Made by a program: the position numbers and the translations under genes. A model generated the notes under the pieces. It worked only from the letters and a program-made list of their open reading frames with translations. It was not told the DNA's origin and did not search any database. Source: Bacillota bacterium (GTDB lineage: Bacteria; Bacillota; Clostridia; Lachnospirales; Lachnospiraceae). Taken from it: a stretch of DNA of 64,000 nt. Below are positions 43,621-51,331 of the stretch, piece by piece. The first letter of the stretch is position 1, and each line of letters opens with the position of its first letter. The DNA is taken from contig JAEZFK010000068.1 in NCBI GenBank assembly GCA_023437715.1, positions 1 through 64,000 of the forward strand, read 5' to 3'.

Positions 43621-43809
43621 ATGATTTCATGGCTGGCGGCCAATGGCTCGACGATCATCATAGCAGCGATTCTGCTGGTTCTGGTATTTTTTGCGGCAAG
43701 AAAGGTTATAAAAAATAAAGGAGGCTGCGACAGCTGCGGAGGCTGTAAAGGCGGCTGTGAGGGCTGCCGGCTTTACGACCCGGACGGGAAAAAAGGAAAA
43801 GGATTATAG
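43621..43809 (+). CDS. Cys-rich membrane peptide, FeoB-associated type
   Basis: 62 residues: a membrane segment (about 10-27, STIIIAAILLVLVFFAARKV) followed by a cytoplasmic tail with five or more Cys in a CDSCGGCKGGCEGC pattern. This matches the FeoB-associated Cys-rich membrane proteins often found next to feoB. No feoB is present here; instead two CobW-type metal GTPases follow. ATG 43621 follows AAAGAGGGG; longer upstream frames lack a signal. Confidence 0.78.
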   Translation: MISWLAANGSTIIIAAILLVLVFFAARKVIKNKGGCDSCGGCKGGCEGCRLYDPDGKKGKGL

Positions 43810-43956
43810 CGAAGCTGCGTTCCTTAAGTGATAAATTTTACCCGGCATGGACCGGAAAACGAAAAGGCCTTAGCTTGACTTTACTTCAGGTTTGTGACAA
43901 AATAAGTAGTTGTAGTTCCCTGTTAAATGATGAAAAGAAAAGAGGTACATTTTAAT

Positions 43957-45231
43957 ATGACAAAAATTGATATTATATCCGGCTTCCTTGGGGCCGGGAA
44001 AACAACATTTATTAAAAAATTATTGCAGGAAGCCATTGCAGGCGAGCAGGTGGTCCTGATTGAAAATGAATTCGGCGAGATCGGAATTGATGGAGGCTTC
44101 TTAAAGGATGCGGGAATTGAGATCCGGGAAATGAATTCCGGCTGTATCTGCTGCTCTCTGGTGGGAGATTTTGGAAAATCCTTAGAAGAGGTGCTGACAA
44201 AATACCATCCGGACCGGGTAATCATCGAGCCGTCAGGCGTAGGGAAGCTGTCGGATGTTATGAAAGCTGTCATTGATGTGGCTTCTGAGCTGGAAGTGAC
44301 CTTAAACAGCGCAGTCACCATTGTGGACGCCCAGAAATGCAGAATGTACAGAAAGAATTTCGGAGAGTTTTTCAATAATCAGATTGAAAATGCGGGAACC
44401 GTCGTATTAAGCCGCACAGACATTGCTCCGGCTGACAAGGTAGATCAGGCGGTTGATATCATCCGGGAACTGAATCCCAAGGCTTCCGTTGTGACGACTC
44501 CATGCGAAGAGTTAAGCGGAAAACAGCTTCTGGAAATCATCGAGAAGCCGGATACCATGGCGGAGGACCTCATGAGGGAAGTAAAAGAGCGCCGGTATCA
44601 CCACCACGATCACGATGAGGAGTGCGGCCATGAGCATCATCACCATGACCATGACGAGGAGTGTGGTCACGAGCATCATCACCATGACCATGAGGAAGAA
44701 TGCGGCCATGAGCACCATCACCATGACCACGAGGAAGAGTGCGGCCACGGTCATCACCATCATGAGGAAGAGCGGGACCATGGACATCATCACGATCATG
44801 AAGAGGATCACGGCCACCATCATCACCATGAGGAAGAACATGACCACGACCATGACAGCTGCGGCTGCGGTCATGACCATCACCACCACCACGAGGATGG
44901 GGAATGCAGCTGTGGCTGCGGTCACGACCATCACCACCACGATCATGATGCGGATGAAGTATTCAGCAGCTGGGGAGCGGAGAACGTACCTGATATGACC
45001 CGGGAGGCCCTGGAAAAGATTCTTGAAGAACTGGCTTATGGAGACGGCTTTGGTGAAGTGCTCCGTGCAAAGGGCATGATTCCCGGCGGAGAAAAAGGTC
45101 AGTGGCTTTACTTTGACCTGGTGCCGGAGCAGTACGAAATCCGTGACGGAGCGCCGGAATATACGGGAAAGGTATGTGTGATCGGTGCGGATTTAAAGGA
45201 AGAAGACCTTAAAAAGGCCTTTGGAAAGTAA
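43957..45231 (+). CDS. CobW/G3E GTPase metallochaperone with very His-rich insert
   Basis: G3E-family GTPase, 424 residues. Walker A GFLGAGKTT (9-17), the metal motif GCICCS (CxCC, near 64-67), and the guanine-specificity stretch VVLSRTD are present. A His/Asp/Glu/Cys-rich insert (about 215-331) starts with four near-perfect 13-residue repeats of the form HHHDHDEECGHEH, then becomes irregular. The CobW_C domain follows (REALEKILEELAYGDGFGEVLRAKG). G3E proteins deliver Zn, Co or Ni; the insert could store or sense such metals. ATG 43957 gives the usual short lead to the P-loop. Confidence 0.9.
   Translation: MTKIDIISGFLGAGKTTFIKKLLQEAIAGEQVVLIENEFGEIGIDGGFLKDAGIEIREMNSGCICCSLVGDFGKSLEEVLTKYHPDRVIIEPSGVGKLSDVMKAVIDVASELEVTLNSAVTIVDAQKCRMYRKNFGEFFNNQIENAGTVVLSRTDIAPADKVDQAVDIIRELNPKASVVTTPCEELSGKQLLEIIEKPDTMAEDLMREVKERRYHHHDHDEECGHEHHHHDHDEECGHEHHHHDHEEECGHEHHHHDHEEECGHGHHHHEEERDHGHHHDHEEDHGHHHHHEEEHDHDHDSCGCGHDHHHHHEDGECSCGCGHDHHHHDHDADEVFSSWGAENVPDMTREALEKILEELAYGDGFGEVLRAKGMIPGGEKGQWLYFDLVPEQYEIRDGAPEYTGKVCVIGADLKEEDLKKAFGK
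44599..44754 (+). repeat. 39-bp in-frame tandem repeat, four copies
   Basis: Units at 44599, 44638, 44677 and 44716, each 13 codons, encoding the His-rich repeats. Synonymous differences between copies show selection on the protein sequence rather than recent copying. Irregular His codons continue to about 44949. Confidence 0.9.
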
Positions 45232-45252
45232 GCAGAATGAAGGAAGTGCCCG

Positions 45253-45284
45253 GGGCATATTGGTATGCCCGGAAAGCGTGGGCA
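45253..45284 (+). repeat. Overlapping hairpins between the two CobW genes
   Basis: GGGCATA-TTGG-TATGCCC (45253-45270) overlaps TGCCC-GGAAAGCGT-GGGCA (45266-45284). The second has the same form as the hairpins in the 52-bp repeat at 21.8 kb. The two are mutually exclusive RNA folds, placed just before the AAGGAG of the next gene. Confidence 0.75.
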
Positions 45285-45297
45285 AGAAGGAGAAATT

Positions 45298-46251
45298 ATG
45301 AGCAACACGGATACAATGGAAGATGATTTTATGCCGGTATTCCTTATAAATGGATTTTTGGAATCAGGAAAAACCCAGTTCCTTCAGTTCACCATGGAGC
45401 AGGATTATTTTAAAGCTGACGGCAAAACCCTGCTGATCGTCTGCGAGGACGGAGAAAACGAATACGATGAGGCTCTGCTTAAGCGTAATAAAACAGCAGG
45501 AATATTTATAGAAAGCATGGACGAGCTGAACCCGGAGAAGCTTTTGGAGCTGGAACTGCTTTACAATCCAGAGAGGGTTTTAATTGAATGGAACGGCATG
45601 TGGAATCTGGATGAATTAAAGCTTCCGGACGACTGGAAGATCTATCAGCAGATAACCCTGATTGATATGTCTACCTTTGACCTGTATTCTGCCAATATGA
45701 AGCCTTTGCTGTATTCCATGATCCGCAATTCTGAAATGGTTATCTGCAACCGCTGCGACGGCATTGAGGATTTATCCGGCTACCGCCGCACCCTTAAGGC
45801 CATGTGCCCGCGGGGAGAGATTGTATTTGAAGATTCTGAGGGAGAAATCGATGAGATTCCGGAGGAAGACCTGCCTTACGATATGAGCGCTCAAGTGGTG
45901 AAGATATCCCCGGAGGCCTATGGAATCTGGTACATTGACTGCATGGAAAGACGGGACCGTTACGAAGGAAAGACTGTGGAATTTACGGCCATGGTTTTGA
46001 AGACTCCGGATTTTCCGAAAAATTACTTTGTGCCGGGACGTATGGCCATGACGTGCTGTGAAGACGATATGACGTTTTTAGGCTTTATCACAAAGGCCAG
46101 GGAGGCAAAGGACCTTGAGACGAAACAGTGGGTCCGGGTCCGGGCCAGGATTGCCTATGAATTTTGGAAGGATTACGAAGGGGAAGGGCCTGTGCTGTAT
46201 GCGGAATCCGTAGAGGCGGCGCAGCCAATTAAAGGCTTCGTTCAATTTTAA
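45298..46251 (+). CDS. CobW-like GTPase fused to a YcgQ/TIGR03943-like C-terminal domain
   Basis: 317 residues. The N-terminal half is a G3E-like P-loop domain, FLINGFLESGKTQFLQF, with VLIEWNGMW and MVICNRCD where a guanine-specificity NKxD is expected (here NRCD). No CxCC metal motif is seen. The C-terminal third (about 215-317) reads FPKNYFVPGRMAMTCCEDD and WVRVRARI, closely recalling the C-terminal domain of YcgQ (TIGR03943), a partner of zinc-linked permeases. ATG 45298 follows AAGGAG. Downstream of the His-rich CobW gene; probably one metal-homeostasis operon. Function by analogy only. Confidence 0.75.
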   Translation: MSNTDTMEDDFMPVFLINGFLESGKTQFLQFTMEQDYFKADGKTLLIVCEDGENEYDEALLKRNKTAGIFIESMDELNPEKLLELELLYNPERVLIEWNGMWNLDELKLPDDWKIYQQITLIDMSTFDLYSANMKPLLYSMIRNSEMVICNRCDGIEDLSGYRRTLKAMCPRGEIVFEDSEGEIDEIPEEDLPYDMSAQVVKISPEAYGIWYIDCMERRDRYEGKTVEFTAMVLKTPDFPKNYFVPGRMAMTCCEDDMTFLGFITKAREAKDLETKQWVRVRARIAYEFWKDYEGEGPVLYAESVEAAQPIKGFVQF

Positions 46252-46263
46252 ATACATGTAAAT

Positions 46264-46313
46264 AAAGACAGGGAAAAAATTCTGCTTTTGGGATTTTCTC
46301 CCTGTCTTTTTTA
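46264..46313 (+). terminator. Terminator of the CobW pair
   Basis: AAAGACAGGGA and TCCCTGTCTTT arms with additional inner pairing; long T-run. Confidence 0.87.
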
Positions 46314-46334
46314 TTTGAAAAATCTGCAATGAAT

Positions 46335-46395
46335 CGGATTTCCTGTTCGTTTTTTTACGGAATTTTTTTCTCTCTGCCCAAAACGAACAAATCCG
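46335..46395. promoter_or_regulatory. Inverted-repeat operator, probably for the DeoR regulator
   Basis: TGTTCGTTTT (46344-46353) and AAAACGAACA (46380-46389) are exact complements 26 bases apart, with outer CGGATT/AATCCG continuing the symmetry. TTCG/CGAA half-sites are typical of DeoR/GlpR-family operators, and such a regulator is encoded in this operon. Confidence 0.6.
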
Positions 46396-46404
46396 TGCAA
46401 ATCG

Positions 46405-46433
46405 TTGACTATGCTTTGGAAAGTCATTAGAAT
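46405..46433 (+). promoter_or_regulatory. Promoter of the acid-sugar operon
   Basis: TTGACT (46405-46410), 17 bases, TAGAAT (46428-46433), directly downstream of the inverted repeat. Confidence 0.75.
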
Positions 46434-46509
46434 GTGGCTATAAACATGGAAGAAGGGCCCGGAAAAGTTTATAAGAGAAGAAAGCTATAAAAGATTCAGG
46501 AGGGTTTAT

Positions 46510-47796
46510 ATGCTAAACACAGTGATTATTGCAGATGATTTAACAGGTGCTAATGATACAGGCGCTATATTGGCGCAGAATGGATTTAAGGTAGGGACGA
46601 TTTTAAAAACAGATCACATGGAGCAGTTTGATGATTACGATGTTCTCTGCATCAGTACCAACAGCAGAGGGATCAGCAGCAAAGAGGCTTACGACAGAAT
46701 CAGGGAAGCTGCATCTCTGTTCCCGAAAAGAGATTCCATCTTATACAGTAAACGGGTGGATTCCACATTAAGGGGAAATGTAGGAGCGGAAATTGACAGC
46801 ATACTGGACTATCTGGGAGCGGATTACAGGGCTGTGGTAGTGGCTTCCTTTCCGGGATCAGGCCGTGTCAGCATCGGGGATATCCTGCTGGTAAACGGCG
46901 TTCCCCTTCAGATGACAGAGGTGGCAAAGGACCCCACAGCTCCGGTATATACTTCCAGGATTACCGATATCGTAAAGGCCCAGTCAAAATACAGCGTGGG
47001 CTATATCGGCCTTGAAAAAGTGGCGGGAAGCTCAGGGACCCTTTTAGAGGAATTGCTTGCCTCTGCCAGGGAAAACAGGATCATTGTCATTGACGCCCAG
47101 AGCGCCAGGGATATTGAGGCCATAGCGGCCTGCTGTGCAGGCAGCGGCTTGAAAATCGTTGCCATTGATCCGGGCTCCTTTACCGCGGCTCTGGCTAACA
47201 ACCTTTTTAAGCGCAGGAAAAATGAAATCCAGAAAAAATTCCTTTGCGGAATCGGTAGCGCCAGCGACTTGACCAGGCAGCAGCTCCAGTATTTGAAAAG
47301 AACCTCCAATCCTCTGATTGTGCGCATACGGGCCGACGAGTTTTTTAATGAAGACAGGCGCAGGGCGGAGATGGAACGGGTGAAGGGGGAAATCCTGAAA
47401 TCAGAGGAGGACCACCAGATCCTGGTAATCACAACAACAGAGACAAAGGATGATGTGCTGGATCTTTCAAAGGTGGAGGGAGCGGAGCATCTATCCAAAA
47501 AGGAGTGCGCCGAGTTAATTACCAATACCATTTCCCAGGTGATTTACGATCTGCTCCGGGAGATGGAGGGACGGATCGGAGGCGTCTATGCTTCCGGCGG
47601 AGACGTGGCGGCTGCTTTCTGCAAAAAGCTGGGGATTTCCGGCTTCAATGTAAAAGGAGAGGTGATTCCTCTGGCCATCTATTCCAACACCATCGGCGGG
47701 GATCATCCGGGACTGCCCATGATTACGAAAGGCGGACTGGTTGGAAGAGAAGATACTCTGGTGCAGTGTATCGAATATTTTGAGACGGTTATATAA
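46510..47796 (+). CDS. Four-carbon acid sugar kinase (DUF1537 family)
   Basis: ATP-dependent kinase, 428 residues. The N-terminal domain starts VIIADDLTGANDTGAILAQ with substrate-binding residues and has YSKRVDSTLRGNVGAEID. The C-terminal nucleotide domain contains GGVYASGGDVAAAFC and VIPLAIYSNTIGGDHPGLPMITKGGLVG. This family was shown to phosphorylate D-threonate, D-erythronate, L-threonate or 3-oxo-tetronates. With the PdxA2-like dehydrogenase and GntP permease nearby, D-threonate or D-erythronate is the likely substrate. Start follows CAGGAGGGTTTAT. Confidence 0.88.
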   Translation: MLNTVIIADDLTGANDTGAILAQNGFKVGTILKTDHMEQFDDYDVLCISTNSRGISSKEAYDRIREAASLFPKRDSILYSKRVDSTLRGNVGAEIDSILDYLGADYRAVVVASFPGSGRVSIGDILLVNGVPLQMTEVAKDPTAPVYTSRITDIVKAQSKYSVGYIGLEKVAGSSGTLLEELLASARENRIIVIDAQSARDIEAIAACCAGSGLKIVAIDPGSFTAALANNLFKRRKNEIQKKFLCGIGSASDLTRQQLQYLKRTSNPLIVRIRADEFFNEDRRRAEMERVKGEILKSEEDHQILVITTTETKDDVLDLSKVEGAEHLSKKECAELITNTISQVIYDLLREMEGRIGGVYASGGDVAAAFCKKLGISGFNVKGEVIPLAIYSNTIGGDHPGLPMITKGGLVGREDTLVQCIEYFETVI

Positions 47797-47827
47797 GCTT
47801 AGGGTGAATTAAAGGGGATTGTTTATT

Positions 47828-49186
47828 ATGGATGAAGGATTGAGAATGGCCCTGGGTCTTGCCATCGGTTTGGTGATCCTGGTGCTTATGATTACAAAAA
47901 CAAGGATTCATGTATTTTTAGCAGTGATTATCTGTTCTGTTTTTATCGGCCTGTTCGGCGGAATGTCCCAGGAGGATGTGATTGCCTCCATTACCAAAGG
48001 GTTTGGCAATTCCCTGAGCAGCATAGGAATTATTATCGGCTTCGGCGTAATGCTGGGAAAGCTTTTGGAAATGTCCGGGGCTACCAGAGTCATGGCCAAT
48101 ACATTTATTAAAATATTCGGAAAGAACCGGGAGGAGGAAGCGCTGGCTATTTCAGGCTTCGTCACCTCTCTGTCCATCTTCTGTACCTCGGGCTTCATTA
48201 TTCTGGCTCCTCTTATGAAAGCCCTGTCCAAAAGGACGAAGAAATCCGTGGTGGCACTGGGAATCGCCCTGGCAGGAGGTCTGGTGGCCAGCCATTCACT
48301 GGTTCCCCCGGCAGCAGGACCTATCGGGGTGGCAGGGATCTTAAATGTGAATATCGGCCAGTTCATGCTTTACGGAACCGTGCTTTCTGTTCCTATTATT
48401 CTGGTAAGCCTGATTTATGGAAAATATCTGGGGAAAAGGATCCGTCAGATTCCCGATGGAGAGGGCTGGACAAGGGAATATGACCCAGCTGTGGAAGCGT
48501 CGGGGGAGGAACCAGATGATGAGGCCGGAAGCGTAAATATTCCGCCCTTTATGGCATTTGCTCCGATTCTGTTTCCCATTGTGTTCATTCTGCTGAAAAC
48601 AGGATTGAAGTCAGCGGGAGTGGAAAACGGCATCATATCCCTGCTCGGCCAGCCCATTGTGGCACTGGCTGTAGGCCTTGTAATCGCCGTTTACGGCCTT
48701 ATGAGGCAGTTTGGCAAGGCGGATACCTTAAATGCCATGGAAGAGGGATTAAAGTCCAGCGGCAAGCTGATGCTCCTTGTGGGAGGAGGCGGAGCCTTGG
48801 GAATGATTATCCAGAACAGCGGCCTGGGAGAATACATTGCCGCCAGCATTGTAAAAACCAGCATTCCGCCGCTGCTGCTTCCTTTTCTGATCGCTGCTCT
48901 TTTAAGAGTGGCTCAGGGCTCGGGATCTGTGGCAATGATGACAGCCGCTTCCGTGGTGGCTCCCATGGTAGCCACCCTGAACTTAAATCCGGTATTTGCG
49001 GCCCTGGCCGCCTGCATCGGAGCCATTCCTTTCTCTCATTTCAATGATTCCTATTTCTGGGTAATTAATGAATCCATCGGGATCAATGATACGAGAGAAC
49101 AGATGAAGGTGTGGAGCGTTACGACAACCTTGTCCGGCTTTGCGGCCCTGGCCGTACTGCTGGTGATGAATTATTTTTTAGGATAA
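47828..49186 (+). CDS. GntP-family gluconate/acid-sugar permease
   Basis: Polytopic permease of 452 residues with about 12 hydrophobic segments. Family features: SIGIIIGFGVMLGKLLEMSGATRVMANT, GLVASHSLVPPAAGPIGVAGILNVNIG and AQGSGSVAMMTAASVVAPM. GntP proteins import gluconate and related acid sugars by proton symport. Placed between the kinase and dehydrogenase genes, it probably brings in the C4 acid sugar. ATG 47828 is preferred over TTG 47819 because of distance to AAAGGGG. Confidence 0.9.
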   Translation: MDEGLRMALGLAIGLVILVLMITKTRIHVFLAVIICSVFIGLFGGMSQEDVIASITKGFGNSLSSIGIIIGFGVMLGKLLEMSGATRVMANTFIKIFGKNREEEALAISGFVTSLSIFCTSGFIILAPLMKALSKRTKKSVVALGIALAGGLVASHSLVPPAAGPIGVAGILNVNIGQFMLYGTVLSVPIILVSLIYGKYLGKRIRQIPDGEGWTREYDPAVEASGEEPDDEAGSVNIPPFMAFAPILFPIVFILLKTGLKSAGVENGIISLLGQPIVALAVGLVIAVYGLMRQFGKADTLNAMEEGLKSSGKLMLLVGGGGALGMIIQNSGLGEYIAASIVKTSIPPLLLPFLIAALLRVAQGSGSVAMMTAASVVAPMVATLNLNPVFAALAACIGAIPFSHFNDSYFWVINESIGINDTREQMKVWSVTTTLSGFAALAVLLVMNYFLG

Positions 49187-49226
49187 CTTGCTTGTGCTGT
49201 AAAAAGGGCACGGAATGGAGGACAGG

Positions 49227-50225
49227 ATGAAACCAATTATAGCAATACCAATGGGAGACCCGGCGGGGATCGGGCCGGAAATTGTGGTAAAGGCCATATC
49301 CAGGCCTGAGACTCTGGAATGTGCCAGATGTGTGGTCGTGGGCGACCGGAAGGTGATGGAGCAGGCTGTCAGGATTTTAGGCCTTTCCATGAAGATTCAC
49401 GTAATCGGTGAGCCTCAGGAAGGCTTGTTTGAAGAGAACACCCTGGACTTAATAGACCTGGATAATGTGGACATGGACCGGTTAAAGCTTGGGGAAATAA
49501 GCGGAATGTGCGGCCAGGCTGCGTATGAGTACATTGCAGAAAGCATTTCCCTGGCAAATGCACGTAAGGTAGATGCAGTATCCACGACGCCCATCAACAA
49601 GGAATCCCTGCGGGCGGCAGGTGTGCCCTATATCGGCCATACGGAGATATTCGGAGCGCTGACAGGCACTGATGATCCGCTTACCATGTTTGAGGTGAGA
49701 AATATGCGGGTATTCTTTCTTACAAGACATGTTTCTCTCAGAAAGGCCTGCGACATGGTTACAAAGGAAAGGGTCATTGACTATGTGAAACGGTGCACAG
49801 AGGCCTTAAAGCAGCTTGGAGTAGAGGAAGGAACCATGGCCATTGCAGGCTTAAATCCTCACAGCGGAGAGCATGGGCTCTTTGGAAATGAGGAGGTAGA
49901 CGCTGTTTACCCGGCGGTGGAAGAGCTGCAGGCCCAGGGCTACCGGGTGGAAGGGCCCATAGGGGCGGACTCCGTATTTCACCTGGCATTGAAAGGGAGA
50001 TACAACAGCGTTCTGTCCCTGTATCATGACCAGGGACATATTGCAACGAAAACCCTTGATTTTGAGCGTACCATAGCGGTTACGGCAGGCATGCCGATTT
50101 TAAGGACCTCCGTAGACCATGGAACAGCTATGGATATTGCGGGGAAAGGAATTGCCAGCGACGTGAGCATGGTGGAGGCCATACGGTTGGCGGCCAAATA
50201 TTCCCCTTCTTTTAAAAATGCGTAG
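49227..50225 (+). CDS. PdxA2-type 4-phospho-acid-sugar dehydrogenase
   Basis: 332 residues resembling 4-hydroxythreonine-4-phosphate dehydrogenase. Motifs: IPMGDPAGIGPEIVVKA at the N-terminus, STTPINKESLRAAGVPYIGHTE, and metal-binding His in LYHDQGHIATKTLDFERTIAVTAG and RTSVDHGTAMDIAGKG. When paired with a DUF1537 kinase, PdxA2 enzymes oxidise and decarboxylate D-threonate or D-erythronate 4-phosphate to DHAP. No other pyridoxine genes are nearby, favouring catabolism. ATG 49227 follows GGAGG by five bases. Confidence 0.88.
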   Translation: MKPIIAIPMGDPAGIGPEIVVKAISRPETLECARCVVVGDRKVMEQAVRILGLSMKIHVIGEPQEGLFEENTLDLIDLDNVDMDRLKLGEISGMCGQAAYEYIAESISLANARKVDAVSTTPINKESLRAAGVPYIGHTEIFGALTGTDDPLTMFEVRNMRVFFLTRHVSLRKACDMVTKERVIDYVKRCTEALKQLGVEEGTMAIAGLNPHSGEHGLFGNEEVDAVYPAVEELQAQGYRVEGPIGADSVFHLALKGRYNSVLSLYHDQGHIATKTLDFERTIAVTAGMPILRTSVDHGTAMDIAGKGIASDVSMVEAIRLAAKYSPSFKNA

Positions 50226-50258
50226 CAGAGCCGGAACTGCATGAAATGTTCCGGGAGG

Positions 50259-50294
50259 CTGCCGGCTGTTTCAATCACTGCCGGCAGTCCTTTT
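50259..50294 (+). terminator. Terminator after the PdxA2-like gene
   Basis: CTGCCGGC and GCCGGCAG arms, 13-base loop, then TCCTTTTGTATTT; moderate T-run. Confidence 0.6.
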
Positions 50295-50305
50295 GTATTT
50301 GAAGA

Positions 50306-50335
50306 TTGACAGGCGGGGAGAAAAGATAGTAGTAT
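50306..50335 (+). promoter_or_regulatory. Promoter of the DeoR regulator gene
   Basis: TTGACA (50306-50311), 18 bases, TAGTAT (50330-50335). Confidence 0.6.
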
Positions 50336-50369
50336 TGTGTTTAAACGCAGAAAGAACGGAGGGAGAAGG

Positions 50370-51122
50370 ATGCCGACAGCGGAGGACAGGCAGAACCGGA
50401 TCGTGGAATTAGTGAGCGAAAAGGGAAACATCCAGGTAGAGCTTCTGGCTGAAATGCTGGATGTAAGCCAGATGACCATAAGAAGAGATTTGGATAAGCT
50501 GAAAAAGGAAGGGATCATTGAGCGCCGCCACGGGGTAGCGGTAGTTAAGCATGAAACCACCTATACGGAAAAGATGGTCACCATGATGGACGAAAAGAAA
50601 AAGCTGGCAGAGGCCTGCGCCTCCATGGTAAAGCCGGGAGATACGGTTTTTCTGGACTCGGGAACAACCATTTACGAGATCGCAAAGCGGATTATAGGGA
50701 TACCGGATTTGACGGTGATTACCGACGACATTGAAACAGGCTTTCTCCTTCATAAAAGCGGAGTGGAGCTGATGATCTGCGGCGGCACGGTACAAAAGGA
50801 GACGGGAAGCATATTCGGGACCTTTTCCAACCAGATGATGTCCTACATTCATGTGGGCATCGCTTTCATGGGGGCCATGTCCATTGACGGGAATTTTAAT
50901 GTACTGACGCCTACCCTGGATAAGGCGTCCCTTAAACGGCTGATCGTGAAAAATGCCAACAGAAGCTATCTGGTGGTGGATCACTCCAAGTTTAACCGCC
51001 AGGCCTTAATGAAAATCAATAATCTCCAGGATTATACCGGGGTGGTTACAACCAGGGAATTCAATGAGCAGGAAATGAAAAAGATCGGGGAACAGAAGAT
51101 TCAGGTGATCACTGTTTCTTAA
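50370..51122 (+). CDS. DeoR/GlpR-family transcriptional repressor
   Basis: 250 residues. The N-terminal HTH has the DeoR signature VELVSEKGNIQVELLAEMLDVSQMTIRRDLDKLKKEGIIERRHGVAVV. The effector domain has GDTVFLDSGTTIYEIAKRI, LMICGGTVQKETGSIFG and a late DHSKFNR. Such regulators bind phosphosugars. It probably controls the acid-sugar genes upstream and perhaps the PTS operon downstream. ATG 50370 follows GGAGGGAGAAGG. Confidence 0.92.
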   Translation: MPTAEDRQNRIVELVSEKGNIQVELLAEMLDVSQMTIRRDLDKLKKEGIIERRHGVAVVKHETTYTEKMVTMMDEKKKLAEACASMVKPGDTVFLDSGTTIYEIAKRIIGIPDLTVITDDIETGFLLHKSGVELMICGGTVQKETGSIFGTFSNQMMSYIHVGIAFMGAMSIDGNFNVLTPTLDKASLKRLIVKNANRSYLVVDHSKFNRQALMKINNLQDYTGVVTTREFNEQEMKKIGEQKIQVITVS

Positions 51123-51141
51123 ATCTGAATAAAAATAAATG

Positions 51142-51187
51142 AAAAAAGCAGTCGAAATGATGTCCTGTCATTTCGACTGCTTTTTTT
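51142..51187 (+). terminator. Terminator of the deoR-type gene
   Basis: Nineteen-base arms (AAAAAAGCAGTCGAAATGA and complement) around a seven-base loop, with a T-run. Confidence 0.93.
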
Positions 51188-51216
51188 AATGAGTCCAATT
51201 TTGCGCAGCCTGGAAC

Positions 51217-51305
51217 TTGACAATTGTACACAATGGCTGTGGATAATACCATGGTTCAATAGTATAATTTGTACATAAATAATTGCTTTAATACTTACCG
51301 GTAAG
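51217..51305 (+). promoter_or_regulatory. Control region of the galactitol-type PTS operon
   Basis: Candidate promoter TGGATA (51240-51245)-17-TATAAT (51263-51268); an alternative -35 TTGACA sits at 51217. TTGTACA occurs twice (51224-51230 and 51269-51275), the first inside an ATTGT-AC-ACAAT inverted repeat. A perfect 12-base palindrome CTTACCGGTAAG lies at 51294-51305. All are plausible sites for the PRD or DeoR regulator. Confidence 0.5.
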
Positions 51306-51331
51306 GAAAAAAGCATGGAAGGAGGATAATT

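Noticed and set aside
44599..44754. Regular 39-bp repeats as a possible CRISPR array
   Set aside because: No unique spacers; the repeats are contiguous and in frame within a gene.
44512..44946. Open frame of 144 codons on the minus strand opposite the His-rich repeats
   Set aside because: Val/Met/Ala-rich only because it is the complement of His/Asp/Glu codons; no ribosome site and the sense gene is certain.
49227..50225. Vitamin B6 biosynthesis role for the PdxA-like protein
   Set aside because: Neighbours are an acid-sugar kinase and a GntP permease and no other pdx gene is near; the PdxA2 catabolic role fits better.
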